This document shows positions 54,843 through 64,000 of a stretch of DNA of 64,000 nucleotides, one piece after another. A program made the position numbers and the translations under genes. The stretch covers positions 167,773 through 231,772 of the forward strand of contig NZ_MBEU01000004.1 in assembly GCF_001954275.1 (NCBI RefSeq), given 5' to 3'. The stretch's first letter is position 1. Each line of letters opens with the position of its first letter. This DNA is from Mycobacterium sp. IS-836. GTDB taxonomy: Bacteria > Actinomycetota > Actinomycetes > Mycobacteriales > Mycobacteriaceae. Below the pieces are notes generated by a model. That model had not been told where the DNA came from. It saw nothing but the letters and a program-made list of their open reading frames with translations, and did no database searches.

Positions 54843-55810
54843 TCGCCACCCCGGCCGGCCTGAAAGTCTTCGGCCTGCCCCGCAGGTTCGCGGGCCGCCT
54901 GATGGGCCGCACCGCGTCGGACTGGGCGTACGCGACCGGCTGGCTGGCGGTACGCGCGATGCCGGAATTCGCCGCGCGCACCGCATTCGACACCGGGGCG
55001 CGCTACGCGGCCCGCAACGGCGGGCCGGACCAGCTGCGCAAGAACCTGGCCCGCGTGATCGGGGTGGCGCCGGCCGACGTGCCCGACGAGCTGATGCGGG
55101 CCTCGCTGGCCTCCTACGGCCGCTATTGGCGGGAGGCGTTCCGCCTGCCGACCATGGATCTGCCCGCGCTGGCCCGCCAGCTGCACGATTCGGTCCGGGG
55201 GATCGACAACCTGGAAAAGGCGCTGGCCGCGGGCCGCGGGGTGGTGATGGCGCTGCCGCACAGCGGCAACTGGGACATGGCCGGGGTCTGGCTGGCCCAG
55301 ACCTTCGGCACCTTCACCACCGTCGCCGAGCGGCTCGAACCCGAATCCCTCTACAACCGTTTCATCGCCTATCGCGAAACACTCGGCTTCGAAGTGCTGC
55401 CGCTTTCCGGCGGCGAACGGCCCCCCTTCGAGGTGTTGTGCGAACGGCTGCGGGACAACCGGGCCGTGTGCCTGATGGCCGAGCGCGACCTCACCCGCAC
55501 CGGCGTCGAAGTCGAATTCTTCGGCGAGGCCACCCGGATGCCGGCGGGGTCGGCGAAGCTCGCCATCGCGACGGGGGCGGCCCTGTTGCCGGTGCACTGC
55601 TGGTTCGAGGACGGCGACGTTCAAGGCTGGGGAATCTCGATCCACCCCGCGCTGGACTGCAGCAGCGGCGACGTGCGCGTCATCACCCAGGCGCTGGCCG
55701 ACCACTTCGCCGCGAACATCGCCGCCCACCCGGCCGACTGGCACATGATGCAGCCGCAATGGCTGGCCGATCTGTCCGAAGCCCGGCGGGCCCGGCTCAA
55801 GGAAGCCTGA
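54839..55810 (+). CDS. patA: Phosphatidylinositol mannoside acyltransferase PatA
   Basis: 323 aa from the ATG at 54839. LPLAT-type fold: the catalytic motif LPHSGNWDMAG (H-x4-D, near residue 140) and AERDLTRTG are conserved in PatA (Rv2611c). It acylates the 2-mannose of PIM on the inner membrane face. It sits between pgsA1 and pimA with overlaps at both ends, so the three are produced together. Confidence 0.92.
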   Translation: MIATPAGLKVFGLPRRFAGRLMGRTASDWAYATGWLAVRAMPEFAARTAFDTGARYAARNGGPDQLRKNLARVIGVAPADVPDELMRASLASYGRYWREAFRLPTMDLPALARQLHDSVRGIDNLEKALAAGRGVVMALPHSGNWDMAGVWLAQTFGTFTTVAERLEPESLYNRFIAYRETLGFEVLPLSGGERPPFEVLCERLRDNRAVCLMAERDLTRTGVEVEFFGEATRMPAGSAKLAIATGAALLPVHCWFEDGDVQGWGISIHPALDCSSGDVRVITQALADHFAANIAAHPADWHMMQPQWLADLSEARRARLKEA

Positions 55811-56934
55811 TGCGCATCGGGATGGTCTGTCCCTACTCGTTCGACGTACCGGGCGGGGTGCAGTCGCACGTGTTGCAACTCGCCGAGGTGATGCGCGCTC
55901 GCGGGCACGAGGTCAGCGTGTTGGCGCCGGCTTCGCCACACGTGTCGCTGCCCGACTACGTCGTGTCCGCCGGCCGGGCCATCCCGATTCCCTACAACGG
56001 GTCGGTGGCGCGGCTGCAGTTCAGTCCGGCCGTGCACGGCCGGGTCCGAAAGTGGCTCACCCAAGGCGAATTCGACGTGCTGCACCTGCACGAGCCGAAC
56101 GCGCCCAGCCTGTCGATGTGGGCGCTGCGGGTCGCCGAGGGCCCGATCGTCGCCACGTTTCACACCTCGACCACCAAATCGCTGACGCTGTCGGTCTTTC
56201 AGGGTGTGTTGCGGCCCTGGCACGAGAAGATCGTCGGCCGCATCGCGGTGTCCGACGTGGCGCGGCGCTGGCAGATGGAGGCGCTGGGCTCCGACGCGGT
56301 GGAGATTCCCAACGGGGTCGACGTCGATTCCCTGGCCCACGCGGCGCCGCTGGACGGCTATCCGCGGCCGGGCAAGACGGTGCTGTTCCTGGGCCGCTAC
56401 GACGAGCCGCGCAAGGGCATGTCGGTGCTGCTCGACGCGCTGCCCCGGGTGGTCGAGCGCTTTCCCGACGTGCAGCTGCTGATCGTCGGTCATGGCGACG
56501 AGGACGAATTGCGGGACCAGGCAGGCGAATTGGCGCAGCGCATGCGGTTCCTCGGGCTGGTGGACGACGCCGGCAAGGCCGCGGCGATGCGCAGCGCCGA
56601 CGTCTACTGCGCGCCCAACACCGGCGGCGAGAGCTTCGGCATCGTGCTGGTTGAGGCCATGGCCGCCGGCACCCCGGTGGTGGCCAGCGACCTCGACGCG
56701 TTCCGCCGCGTGCTGCGCGATGGCGAGGTCGGGAGCCTGGTGCCGGTCGGCGACGCCGGCGCACTGGCCGACGCGCTGATCGAGGTGCTGGACGACGACG
56801 TGGCGCGCCAGCGCTATGTGGCGGCGGCCTCCGACGCGGTCCGCCGCTACGACTGGTCGGTGGTGGCCAGCCAGATCATGCGGGTCTACGAGACCGTTGC
56901 CGGGTCGGGCATCAAAGTTCAGGTGGCCAGCTGA
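55810..56934 (+). CDS. pimA: Phosphatidyl-myo-inositol mannosyltransferase PimA
   Basis: 374 aa GT-B glycosyltransferase (GT4). The N-domain has CPYSFDVPGGVQSHVLQLAE with the Gly-rich phosphate loop; the C-domain has VLFLGRYDEPRKGM and the GDP-mannose site NTGGESFGIVLVEAMAAGTP. It adds the first mannose to phosphatidylinositol. It shares one base with the patA stop and overlaps the Nudix gene. Confidence 0.95.
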   Translation: MRIGMVCPYSFDVPGGVQSHVLQLAEVMRARGHEVSVLAPASPHVSLPDYVVSAGRAIPIPYNGSVARLQFSPAVHGRVRKWLTQGEFDVLHLHEPNAPSLSMWALRVAEGPIVATFHTSTTKSLTLSVFQGVLRPWHEKIVGRIAVSDVARRWQMEALGSDAVEIPNGVDVDSLAHAAPLDGYPRPGKTVLFLGRYDEPRKGMSVLLDALPRVVERFPDVQLLIVGHGDEDELRDQAGELAQRMRFLGLVDDAGKAAAMRSADVYCAPNTGGESFGIVLVEAMAAGTPVVASDLDAFRRVLRDGEVGSLVPVGDAGALADALIEVLDDDVARQRYVAAASDAVRRYDWSVVASQIMRVYETVAGSGIKVQVAS

Positions 56935-57962
56935 TGGTCTGGCTGGTCGTCGCCGCCGTCACGCTGGTCGTGGTGCTGGCGGTGTGCGGCGCCTGGGCCT
57001 ATCAGCGGGCCACTCGGCTGGACCGGTTGAACGTGCGCTACGACCTGTCCTGGCAGGCGCTCGACGGCGCGCTGGCGCGGCGCGCGGTGGTGGCCCGCGC
57101 GGTCGCGATCGACGCCTACGGCGGCGCCCCGGAGGGTAGGCGCCTGGCGGCCCTGGCCGACGCCGCGGAACGCGCGCCCCGCCAAGCGCGGGAGAACGCG
57201 GAAAACGAGCTGTCGGCGGCGCTGGCGATGGTGGATCCGGCGTCGTTGCCCGCGGGCCTGATCGCCGAGCTCGCCGACGCCGAGGCCCGCCTGCTGCTGG
57301 CCCGCCGTTTCCACAACGACGCGGTCCGCGACACCCTCGTGCTGGCCGAGCGGCGCATGGTGCGCGCGTTGCGGCTCGGTGGAACAGCCGCGCTGCCAAC
57401 CTATTTCGAGATCGTGGAACGCCCCCACGCGTTGGCGCACAGCCACCACGGCGCGCCCAGCCACCGCACCTCGGCGCGGGTGGTGCTGCTCGACGAAACG
57501 GGCGCGGTGCTGCTGCTGTGCGGTTCGGACCCGGCGATCACCGACGGCAGCGCGCCGCGGTGGTGGTTCACCGTCGGGGGCGAGGTGCGCCCCGGCGAAC
57601 GGCTGGCCGAGGCCGCCGCGCGGGAGCTCACCGAGGAAACCGGCCTGCGGGTCGCGGCGGCCGACATGGTCGGACCGATCTGGCGGCGCGACGAGGTGTT
57701 CGAGTTCAACGGCACGCTGATCGACAGCGAGGAGTTCTACCTGGTGCACCGCACGCGGCGATTCGAGCCGTCCCTGGCGGGGCGCACCGAGCTGGAACGC
57801 CGCTACATCCACGGCGCGCGGTGGTGTGATGCGAATGACATCGCGGAGCTGACCGCCGCCGGCGAACAGGTCTACCCGCTGCAACTGGGCGAACTGCTGC
57901 CCGCGGCCCTCCGGCTGGCGGACGACGCCCGCGGCCCCGGGGTGCTCGAGTCGATCCGCTGA
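56934..57962 (+). CDS. Membrane-anchored Nudix hydrolase (Rv2609c-like)
   Basis: 342 aa. One N-terminal membrane segment (residues 2-23), a helical region of about 120 residues, then a Nudix domain with a complete box, GGEVRPGERLAEAAARELTE then ETGL, at about residue 218. It hydrolyses a nucleoside diphosphate derivative of unknown nature. Being last in the PIM operon it could act on a nucleotide sugar or lipid. In M. tuberculosis PPE42 and pdxH follow; here pdxS follows at once. Confidence 0.87.
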   Translation: MVWLVVAAVTLVVVLAVCGAWAYQRATRLDRLNVRYDLSWQALDGALARRAVVARAVAIDAYGGAPEGRRLAALADAAERAPRQARENAENELSAALAMVDPASLPAGLIAELADAEARLLLARRFHNDAVRDTLVLAERRMVRALRLGGTAALPTYFEIVERPHALAHSHHGAPSHRTSARVVLLDETGAVLLLCGSDPAITDGSAPRWWFTVGGEVRPGERLAEAAARELTEETGLRVAAADMVGPIWRRDEVFEFNGTLIDSEEFYLVHRTRRFEPSLAGRTELERRYIHGARWCDANDIAELTAAGEQVYPLQLGELLPAALRLADDARGPGVLESIR

Positions 57963-58007
57963 TCGCGAGAAAACCCCCTTGTCGCTGACCACTAGAGTGG
58001 AAGCGCA

Positions 58008-58925
58008 ATGTCTGAGGAAAAGAAGAAGCCAGTGGAGTCGAATCAGGCCACGGGAACGGCCCGGGTCAAGCGCGGCATGGCCGAGATGCTCAAGGGCGGC
58101 GTCATCATGGACGTCGTCACCCCGGAGCAGGCCCGCATCGCCGAGGGCGCCGGCGCCGTCGCGGTGATGGCGCTGGAACGGGTGCCCGCCGACATCCGCG
58201 CCCAGGGCGGGGTGTCGCGGATGAGCGACCCCGACATGATCGAGGGCATCATCGCCGCGGTCACCATCCCGGTGATGGCCAAGGCCCGCATCGGGCATTT
58301 CGTCGAGGCGCAGATTCTGCAGAGCCTCGGCGTCGACTATGTCGACGAGTCGGAGGTGCTGACCCCCGCCGACTACACCCACCACATCGACAAGTGGAAG
58401 TTCACCGTGCCGTTCGTGTGCGGGGCGACGAACCTCGGCGAGGCGCTGCGGCGCATCAACGAGGGCGCGGCCATGATCCGCTCCAAGGGCGAAGCGGGTA
58501 CCGGAGACGTCTCCAACGCGACCACCCACATGCGGGCCATCGGCGGCGAGATCCGCCGGCTGACGTCGCTGTCCGAAGACGAATTGTACGTCGCGGCAAA
58601 GGAATTGCAGGCGCCCTACGAACTCGTCGTCGAGGTGGCGCGCGCGGGCAAGCTGCCGGTCACGCTGTTCACCGCGGGCGGCATCGCCACCCCCGCCGAC
58701 GCGGCGATGATGATGCAGCTCGGCGCCGAGGGCGTGTTCGTCGGCTCGGGCATCTTCAAGTCCGGTGATCCCGCGGCGCGTGCCGCCGCGATCGTGAAGG
58801 CCACCACGTTCTTCGACGACCCCGACGTGCTGGCCAAGGTGTCCCGCGGCCTGGGCGAGCCGATGGTCGGCATCAACGTGGAGCAGATCGCGCAGCCGCA
58901 TCGCCTCGCCGAACGCGGCTGGTAA
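58008..58925 (+). CDS. pdxS: Pyridoxal 5'-phosphate synthase subunit PdxS
   Basis: 305 aa TIM barrel. Makes PLP from ribose 5-phosphate, glyceraldehyde 3-phosphate and ammonia supplied by PdxT. Conserved blocks: [48 protein letters not shown] and [17 protein letters not shown]. Active-site lysines are present in the first and third of these regions or nearby. One gene, tesB2, separates it from pdxT. Confidence 0.96.
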   Translation: MSEEKKKPVESNQATGTARVKRGMAEMLKGGVIMDVVTPEQARIAEGAGAVAVMALERVPADIRAQGGVSRMSDPDMIEGIIAAVTIPVMAKARIGHFVEAQILQSLGVDYVDESEVLTPADYTHHIDKWKFTVPFVCGATNLGEALRRINEGAAMIRSKGEAGTGDVSNATTHMRAIGGEIRRLTSLSEDELYVAAKELQAPYELVVEVARAGKLPVTLFTAGGIATPADAAMMMQLGAEGVFVGSGIFKSGDPAARAAAIVKATTFFDDPDVLAKVSRGLGEPMVGINVEQIAQPHRLAERGW

Positions 58926-58934
58926 AAACGTTCC

Positions 58935-59780
58935 GTGGCGATCGAAGAGATCCTTGATCTCGAGCAACTCGAGGTCAACATCTACCGCGGCAGCGTGTTC
59001 AGCCCGGAATCCGGATTCCTGCAACGCACCTTCGGCGGTCACGTCGCCGGCCAGTCGTTGGTGTCGGCGGTGCGCACCGTCGACCCGCAGTACCAAGTCC
59101 ACTCGCTACACGGCTACTTCCTGCGGCCCGGCGACGCCCTGGCGCGCACGGTTTTCATCGTCGAGCGCACCCGCGACGGCGGCTCGTTTGCCACCAGGCG
59201 CGTCAACGCCATCCAGCACGGCGAAATCATTTTCAGCATGGGGGCGTCGTTCCAGACCGACCAGGAAGGCATCCACCACCAGGACCCCATGCCGGCCGCA
59301 CCGCCCCCCGACGGGTTACCCGGGCTGAACTCGATCAAGGTCTTCGACGATGCGGGCTTCAAGCAGTTCGAGGAGTGGGACGTCTGCATCGTGCCGCGCG
59401 AGCGCCTGCAGCTCTCGCCGGGCAAGGCCGCGCAGCAGCAGGTGTGGTTTCGCCACCGCGACCCGCTGCCCGACGACCCGGTGCTGCACATCTGCGCGCT
59501 GGCGTACATGAGCGACCTCACGCTGCTGGGCTCGGCGCAGGTCACCCACCTCGACGTGCGCGAGCACCTGCAGGTGGCATCGCTGGACCACGCGATGTGG
59601 TTCATGCGGGCGTTCCGGGCCGACGAGTGGCTGCTCTACGACCAGAGCTCGCCGTCCGCCAACGGGGGTCGCGCGCTCACCCAGGGCAAGATCTTCACCC
59701 AGACCGGCGAGATGGTCGCGGCCGTCATGCAGGAGGGGCTGACCCGCTACAAACGCGGATTCCGGCCCTCTGAACAGTGA
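58935..59780 (+). CDS. tesB2: Acyl-CoA thioesterase II
   Basis: 281 aa from GTG 58935. Double hotdog fold: [19 protein letters not shown] with [12 protein letters not shown] in the first half, and [16 protein letters not shown] then [20 protein letters not shown] in the second, including the Asp of the catalytic set. Same order as M. tuberculosis Rv2605c. It overlaps pdxT by GTGA, so it is cotranslated with the PLP synthase genes. Confidence 0.92.
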   Translation: MAIEEILDLEQLEVNIYRGSVFSPESGFLQRTFGGHVAGQSLVSAVRTVDPQYQVHSLHGYFLRPGDALARTVFIVERTRDGGSFATRRVNAIQHGEIIFSMGASFQTDQEGIHHQDPMPAAPPPDGLPGLNSIKVFDDAGFKQFEEWDVCIVPRERLQLSPGKAAQQQVWFRHRDPLPDDPVLHICALAYMSDLTLLGSAQVTHLDVREHLQVASLDHAMWFMRAFRADEWLLYDQSSPSANGGRALTQGKIFTQTGEMVAAVMQEGLTRYKRGFRPSEQ

Positions 59781-60373
59781 ACACGCCGCGGATCGGCGTG
59801 CTGGCGCTGCAGGGTGACACCCGCGAGCACCTCGCCGCGCTGCGCGAAGCCGGCGCCGACTCGATGCCGGTTCGCCGCCGCAGCGAGCTCGAGGCGATCG
59901 ACGGCTTGGTCATTCCCGGCGGCGAATCCACCACCATGAGCCACCTGCTGCTCGACCTTGACCTGCTCGAGCCGTTGCGGGCGCGGCTGGCCGACGGCCT
60001 GCCTGCCTACGGCGCGTGCGCCGGCATGATCCTGCTGGCCAGCGAGATCCTCGACGCCGGCGCGGGCGGACGCGAGGCGCTACCCTTGCGTGCGATCGAT
60101 ATGACGGTGCGGCGCAACGCTTTTGGACGGCAGGTCGACTCGTTCGAGGGCGACATCGAGTTCACGGGCCTCGACGGCCCGGTGCGGGCGGTGTTCATCC
60201 GCGCCCCGTGGGTCGAGCGCGCCGGTGACGGCGTGCAGGTGCTGGCCCGGGCCGCGGGGCACATCGTCGCCGTGCGGCAGGGCCAGATGCTGGCGACGGC
60301 TTTCCACCCCGAGATGACCGGCGATCGCCGCATCCACCAGCTGTTCGTCGACATCGTCAACGGCCGGCACTGA
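59777..60373 (+). CDS. pdxT: Pyridoxal 5'-phosphate synthase glutaminase subunit PdxT
   Basis: 198 aa class I glutaminase. The nucleophile is Cys81 in [11 protein letters not shown], and the His of the triad is in [25 protein letters not shown] at about residues 48-55 is the family oxyanion loop. It delivers ammonia to PdxS. Confidence 0.96.
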   Translation: MNTPRIGVLALQGDTREHLAALREAGADSMPVRRRSELEAIDGLVIPGGESTTMSHLLLDLDLLEPLRARLADGLPAYGACAGMILLASEILDAGAGGREALPLRAIDMTVRRNAFGRQVDSFEGDIEFTGLDGPVRAVFIRAPWVERAGDGVQVLARAAGHIVAVRQGQMLATAFHPEMTGDRRIHQLFVDIVNGRH

Positions 60374-60510
60374 AGCCTGGTCACTATCCCTCCCGTTCTG
60401 TGACAGGTGGGGAGGCTGAGTCGATAGGGGCAGCGTCGGGGTATCGACGCGGTCCGTACACGTAGACTCGTTGATCGGATTTCAAGCAACAGAAGAGGTA
60501 CGACACACCG

Positions 60511-61263
60511 ATGAGCGGCCATTCCAAGTGGGCCACCACCAAGCACAAGAAGGCCGTCATCGACGCCCGCCGCGGCAAGATGTTCGCGCGGTTGATCAAG
60601 AACATCGAGGTCGCGGCTCGCGTCGGTGGCGGTGACCCCGCGGGCAACCCGACCCTGTACGACGCCATCCAGAAGGCGAAGAAGAGTTCGGTGCCCAACG
60701 ACAACATCGAGAAGGCGCGCAAGCGCGGGGCCGGCGAGGAAGCCGGCGGCGCCGACTGGCAGACGATCACCTACGAGGGCTACGCGCCCAACGGAGTGGC
60801 GGTGCTGGTCGAGTGCCTGACCGATAATCGCAACCGTGCGGCCAGTGAAGTCCGAGTGGCGATGACGCGCAACGGCGGAACGATGGCCGATCCGGGATCG
60901 GTGGCCTACCTATTCACCCGCAAGGGCGTCGTCACCCTCGAGAAGAACGGCCTGACCGAAGACGATCTGCTGGCCGCGGTGTTGGACGCCGGTGCGGAGG
61001 ACGTCACCGATCTGGGTGACAGCTTCGAGATCATCACCGAGCCCACGGATCTCGTCGCCGTGCGAACCGCCTTGCAGGAGGCCGGGATTGACTACGACTC
61101 CGCCGAGGCGGGGTTCCAGCCGTCGGTGACCGTTCCACTCGATGCCGACGGCGCGCAAAAAGTCATCCGGCTGGTCGACGCGCTCGAAGAGAGCGACGAC
61201 GTCCAGGACGTCTACACCAACGCCGACATCCCCGACGAGATCCTGGCCCAGATCGAGGAGTGA
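60511..61263 (+). CDS. YebC/PmpR-family transcriptional regulator or translation factor
   Basis: 250 aa. Starts [20 protein letters not shown], the YebC signature, and keeps the three-domain pattern ([33 protein letters not shown]). Family members were first named DNA-binding regulators; some are now described as helping ribosomes through proline-rich stretches. M. tuberculosis homologue is Rv2603c. A 137-base gap with a likely promoter precedes it. Confidence 0.93.
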   Translation: MSGHSKWATTKHKKAVIDARRGKMFARLIKNIEVAARVGGGDPAGNPTLYDAIQKAKKSSVPNDNIEKARKRGAGEEAGGADWQTITYEGYAPNGVAVLVECLTDNRNRAASEVRVAMTRNGGTMADPGSVAYLFTRKGVVTLEKNGLTEDDLLAAVLDAGAEDVTDLGDSFEIITEPTDLVAVRTALQEAGIDYDSAEAGFQPSVTVPLDADGAQKVIRLVDALEESDDVQDVYTNADIPDEILAQIEE

Positions 61264-61324
61264 GCTGAGCGGTCCTGTCGTCAACCATCACGCCGACCAC
61301 CCGGGCTTTGCCGGGCCGATCGGT

Positions 61325-61870
61325 GTGGTGGCCGCGCTCGGCATGCTCGTCATGGGGCGCCGCTACGCGGGCCTGGCCGTCGACCTGGCATCGGTATCCG
61401 ACTCCGACCGTGTGGTCGACGTCGGCTGTGGTCCGGGCAACGCGGCACGTGCCGCCGCCCGGCGGGGCGCCGAAGTCATAGGTGTCGACCCGAGCCCCGT
61501 CATGTTGCGTCTCGCCCGCGCGACGACCCGCGACCCCAGCGTCAGCTGGTCGCCCGGCGGCGCCGAGGAGCTGCCGGTGGACGCCGGCTGGGCAACCGTC
61601 GCGTGGTCGCTGAAGACCGTGCACCACTGGAAGGACGTGACCGCCGGCCTCGCCGAGCTGCGACGAGTGCTGGCGTCGTCGGGGCGCCTGCTCGTGATGG
61701 AGCGCCGGGTGCAGCCCGGGGCCACAGGACTGGCGAGCCACGGGTGGACCGAACAACAGGCGAATTCCTTTGCGGCGCAATGCGACACAGCCGGCTTCAT
61801 AGGCGCGCGCATCGACCAGCATCCCGTCGGCAAGACTACCGCGTGGGTGGTGCGAGCGGCGGCGCCCTAG
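61325..61870 (+). CDS. Class I SAM-dependent methyltransferase
   Basis: At least 181 aa. Motif I is VVDVGCGPGNAARAAARRG and motif II EVIGVDPSP; then LPVDAGWATVAWSLKTVHHW, as in UbiE-like enzymes. The start is unsettled: GTG 61325 is the first normal codon in frame after yebC, but the 20 codons before it (VVNHHADHPGF...) look coding and contain no ATG, GTG or TTG. It converges on the speE-like gene with a 4-base overlap. Confidence 0.75.
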   Translation: MVAALGMLVMGRRYAGLAVDLASVSDSDRVVDVGCGPGNAARAAARRGAEVIGVDPSPVMLRLARATTRDPSVSWSPGGAEELPVDAGWATVAWSLKTVHHWKDVTAGLAELRRVLASSGRLLVMERRVQPGATGLASHGWTEQQANSFAAQCDTAGFIGARIDQHPVGKTTAWVVRAAAP

Positions 61871-63450
61871 TCGTAACCGTGCCGCATGTCGTCGACGATG
61901 CGCGGGTTCTCCAGCGTCGAGGGATCCAGCGTTCGGGGCCCGACGTCGCCGGCGAACACCGTGGCGGCCGCGAGCACCTGCGGGTTGAGGAAGCGCAGCG
62001 GCGGCGCATCGGCCGGCAGGGTGGCGCTCGGCGGGATCTCGCCGCGGCGCGCCAGCGCAAACCCCCAGTCGCCGAACGTCGGCACGTGCACGTGGTAGGG
62101 CGTGACGGCGTAGCCGGCGGCGTGGATCGTCGACACCGTGCGCCAGAACGCCGTCGGCGTCGAAAACGGGCTGCCGGCCTGCACGACCACCAGGCCGCCG
62201 GGCGCCAGCGCATGCGCGGCGAGCGAATAGAACTCGGTCGAATACAGCCGCCCCAGCACCGGGGTGTCCGGGTCGGGCAGGTCGATGATGATCGCGTCGA
62301 AGCCCTGCGGCGGGCGCAGCTCGGGGTGCGGCGCCCGAAGCCAGCGCATCGCGTCGTCGATCACGACGGCCACGCGCGGGTTGTCCAGCGCCCCGCGGTT
62401 GGCGTCCCGCAAGGTGGTGCGCGCCAACTCGATCATCGCGGGGTCGAGCTCGACCTGCACGATCTTGCCGACCCCGGGTTGGCGCAGCAGTTCGCGCGCC
62501 GCCAGGCCGTCGCCGCCGCCCAACACGAGCACCGACCGGGCGCCTTTGACATCACCGCCGAGCGCGGGGTAGACGAGGCTCTCGGTGTAGCGATATTCGT
62601 CGCGGGTGGAAAACTGCAAGCCCCCGTCGAGGTAAAGGCGGGTGTCGTTGTCGCGGCGGGTGATCACGATCTCCTGGTAGGCGGTGTGCCGGTAGGCGAT
62701 GATCGGGTCGGCGTAGAGCCGTTGCCGGCTGGTGGTCTCGATGTCGTGCGACCGCACCAGCAGCGTGACCAGCACCCCGAGCGCCGCCGCGAGCGCGCAC
62801 AACGCCGTCGCCAGCTGCCGGACGGAAACCACCCGGCGCAGCAGGAACATCGCCACCACGGCGGCCGCTACCAGGTTGATGATCCCGGTCGCCGCGGCCC
62901 CGCGGATCATCCCCAGATGCGGCAGCAGCAGGAACGGCCAGACCAGTCCACCCACCAACGCACCCAGGTAATCCGCCGCGTTCAGGTTGGCCAGCGTCCG
63001 GCCGGCATCCGTGGCGCCCGCGATGCGGCCCCGCTGCAGCAGCGTCATCAGCAGCGGCACCTCGGCGCCGACCAGGCCGCCGATCAGGGCGGTGCTCACC
63101 GCCAGCACCCACGTCGACCCGTCGACGAACGCGAACACCACGTACAGCGCCGCCGCCGACAGGCCGCCGATGATCCCCAGCGCCGCCTCGACGGCGATGA
63201 AGGTGATGGCGGCGTGCCTCAGCAGCGGCTTGATCGCCAGGGCGCCCGCACCCAGCGCGGCGATGTATCCGGCGACGATCAGCGAGGTGGCGACGATGCC
63301 GCCGCCGTTCAGGCTCGCCGACAGCGTCAGCAGCGCCAGCTCGTACACGATGCCGCACGCCGCGCACGCCGCGACGGCGGCCAGCAGCACGGAACGCCAC
63401 CGCCGCGACGAATCCGTGGCCGCGGGCGCCAACGATTCGACGGTGGTCAT
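61867..63450 (-). CDS. speE: Membrane-anchored spermidine synthase-like protein (Rv2601-like)
   Basis: 527 aa. About residues 15-215 contain six or seven membrane segments; the C-terminal half is a spermidine-synthase-type Rossmann domain with [37 protein letters not shown] and [21 protein letters not shown]. tuberculosis Rv2601 has the same fusion, and carries the name speE although polyamine synthase activity is doubtful. It overlaps the DUF350 gene by ATGA. Confidence 0.88.
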   Translation of the reverse strand: MTTVESLAPAATDSSRRWRSVLLAAVAACAACGIVYELALLTLSASLNGGGIVATSLIVAGYIAALGAGALAIKPLLRHAAITFIAVEAALGIIGGLSAAALYVVFAFVDGSTWVLAVSTALIGGLVGAEVPLLMTLLQRGRIAGATDAGRTLANLNAADYLGALVGGLVWPFLLLPHLGMIRGAAATGIINLVAAAVVAMFLLRRVVSVRQLATALCALAAALGVLVTLLVRSHDIETTSRQRLYADPIIAYRHTAYQEIVITRRDNDTRLYLDGGLQFSTRDEYRYTESLVYPALGGDVKGARSVLVLGGGDGLAARELLRQPGVGKIVQVELDPAMIELARTTLRDANRGALDNPRVAVVIDDAMRWLRAPHPELRPPQGFDAIIIDLPDPDTPVLGRLYSTEFYSLAAHALAPGGLVVVQAGSPFSTPTAFWRTVSTIHAAGYAVTPYHVHVPTFGDWGFALARRGEIPPSATLPADAPPLRFLNPQVLAAATVFAGDVGPRTLDPSTLENPRIVDDMRHGYD

Positions 63451-63902
63451 GACACCGCCGCCGCGGTCACCCCTCCCACCGCCAGCAGTATCAGCGCCAC
63501 CGCGAACGCACCGGGATGCAGCTCCGGCTCGTCGACGTGCTCGTGGAAACTACCCGGTATCAGCAGGTGCATCGCCAGCAGCGCTATCCCCAGCAGGATC
63601 ACGCCCACCAACCCGTACACCGCCACCCCGACGAGTCCCTGGCCCAGCTGGCTGTAGCTGTTGGCGATGGCGCTGATGATCACGGTGGCCAGCGCGATGT
63701 ACATCGCGCCCGCGACGACGACGGCGTTGGGGCGACGATCGATGAACACCAGTTGGCGCAGCTTTCCCGGGGTCAGCCAGTCGACCATGTAGAAGCCGAC
63801 GAGCAGCACGGCCATGCCCACTCCGAAGTACAGGATCGTCGCGACTACGCCCTTGAAGATTGGATTGAGGTTGACATTCCCGATCTCGACGGCGAGGTAC
63901 AT
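63447..63902 (-). CDS. DUF350 membrane protein (Rv2600-like)
   Basis: 151 aa with four membrane segments, in two DUF350 repeats ([23 protein letters not shown] and [19 protein letters not shown]). GGAGACAAGG lies just upstream of the ATG at 63902. DUF350 genes travel with the speE-like gene, DUF4247 and DUF4178 genes as a unit thought to act at the membrane. It is cotranslated with the speE-like gene. Confidence 0.87.
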   Translation of the reverse strand: MYLAVEIGNVNLNPIFKGVVATILYFGVGMAVLLVGFYMVDWLTPGKLRQLVFIDRRPNAVVVAGAMYIALATVIISAIANSYSQLGQGLVGVAVYGLVGVILLGIALLAMHLLIPGSFHEHVDEPELHPGAFAVALILLAVGGVTAAAVS

Positions 63903-64000
63903 CCTTGTCTCCTTTGGGTTTTGGCGCTACTTGTTCAGCGGATCGCCCGACGAGGTCGCCGACACGCTCGCCGACTACCAGGCGCCCGACGCGCGGGCCG
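63903..64000. other. Window end, coding status unresolved
   Basis: Apart from the ribosome site of the DUF350 gene, these 98 bases cannot be assigned. On the minus strand a TAG at 63929-63927 ends a frame broken by another TAG 16 codons before. On the plus strand [20 protein letters not shown] reads like protein but has no start. In M. tuberculosis a DUF4247 gene (Rv2599) lies next. Confidence 0.3.

Overview
The window is high-GC actinobacterial DNA, and the gene content and order point to a slow-growing Mycobacterium, probably of the M. avium complex or close to it. Many genes match M. tuberculosis loci in mirrored or partly conserved order: hemE, hemY, hemQ, the Rv2675c methyltransferase, msrB, aftC, Rv2672, Rv2671, Rv2670c, Rv2669, Rv2668 and clpC2 on the left; thrS, Rv2613c, pgsA1, patA, pimA, the Rv2609c Nudix gene, pdxS, tesB2, pdxT, yebC, speE and a DUF350 gene on the right. 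These assignments come from reading the proteins, not from a search.

Layout. 1-10.7 kb: end of haem synthesis (hemE, hemY, hemQ), methionine sulfoxide repair, arabinan synthesis (aftC), a lipoprotein hydrolase-like protein, a RibD-like reductase, an AFG1-type ATPase and clpC2 with two identical operator palindromes. 10.7-15.3 kb: a run of small exported DUF732-type proteins, a CtaG-like membrane protein and a CDGP protein. 15.3-18.6 kb: a phosphotransferase-like protein, a GC-poor patch with a small lipoprotein and an orphan membrane protein, then tRNA-Val(GAC), tRNA-Cys and tRNA-Gly (- strand) and tRNA-Val(CAC) (+ strand). 18.6-27.6 kb: enoyl-CoA hydratase, acyl-CoA synthetase, SDR, small catalase-fold peroxidase, TauE permease, carboxylate-amine ligase, STAS protein, TetR, DedA and an SGNH hydrolase.

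27.6-35.3 kb is the most unusual part. A 26-codon ORF with a near-perfect Shine-Dalgarno sequence lies ahead of a strong hairpin, then a YcaO gene and a TfuA gene that overlap by ATGA. This is the layout of a thioamide-type RiPP pathway. It is transcribed divergently from a single NRPS of domain order C-A-T-C with no thioesterase. I see no dedicated exporter, peptidase or MbtH protein beside it.

35.3-45.3 kb carries aromatic catabolism. An IclR regulator faces a translationally coupled operon of ring-hydroxylating dioxygenase alpha and beta subunits, a 75-aa protein, a cis-dihydrodiol dehydrogenase-like SDR and a class II aldolase-type decarboxylase. Divergent to it are a DUF2231-Rieske protein, a hemerythrin, then pcaH, pcaG and pcaB. 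Together they suggest a phthalate-like acid converted to protocatechuate and opened by ortho cleavage. An EthR-like TetR, a cupin, fdxA, two Cys-rich SufR-like regulators, a flavin monooxygenase-like protein, a DoxX-type protein, an aldo/keto reductase and a thioesterase lead to 51.5 kb.

51.5-64 kb is core: thrS, Ap4A phosphorylase, pgsA1, patA, pimA and the Nudix gene are nearly all overlapping (phosphatidylinositol mannoside synthesis), followed by PLP synthase genes, yebC, a methyltransferase, a membrane-anchored spermidine synthase-like protein and a DUF350 protein.
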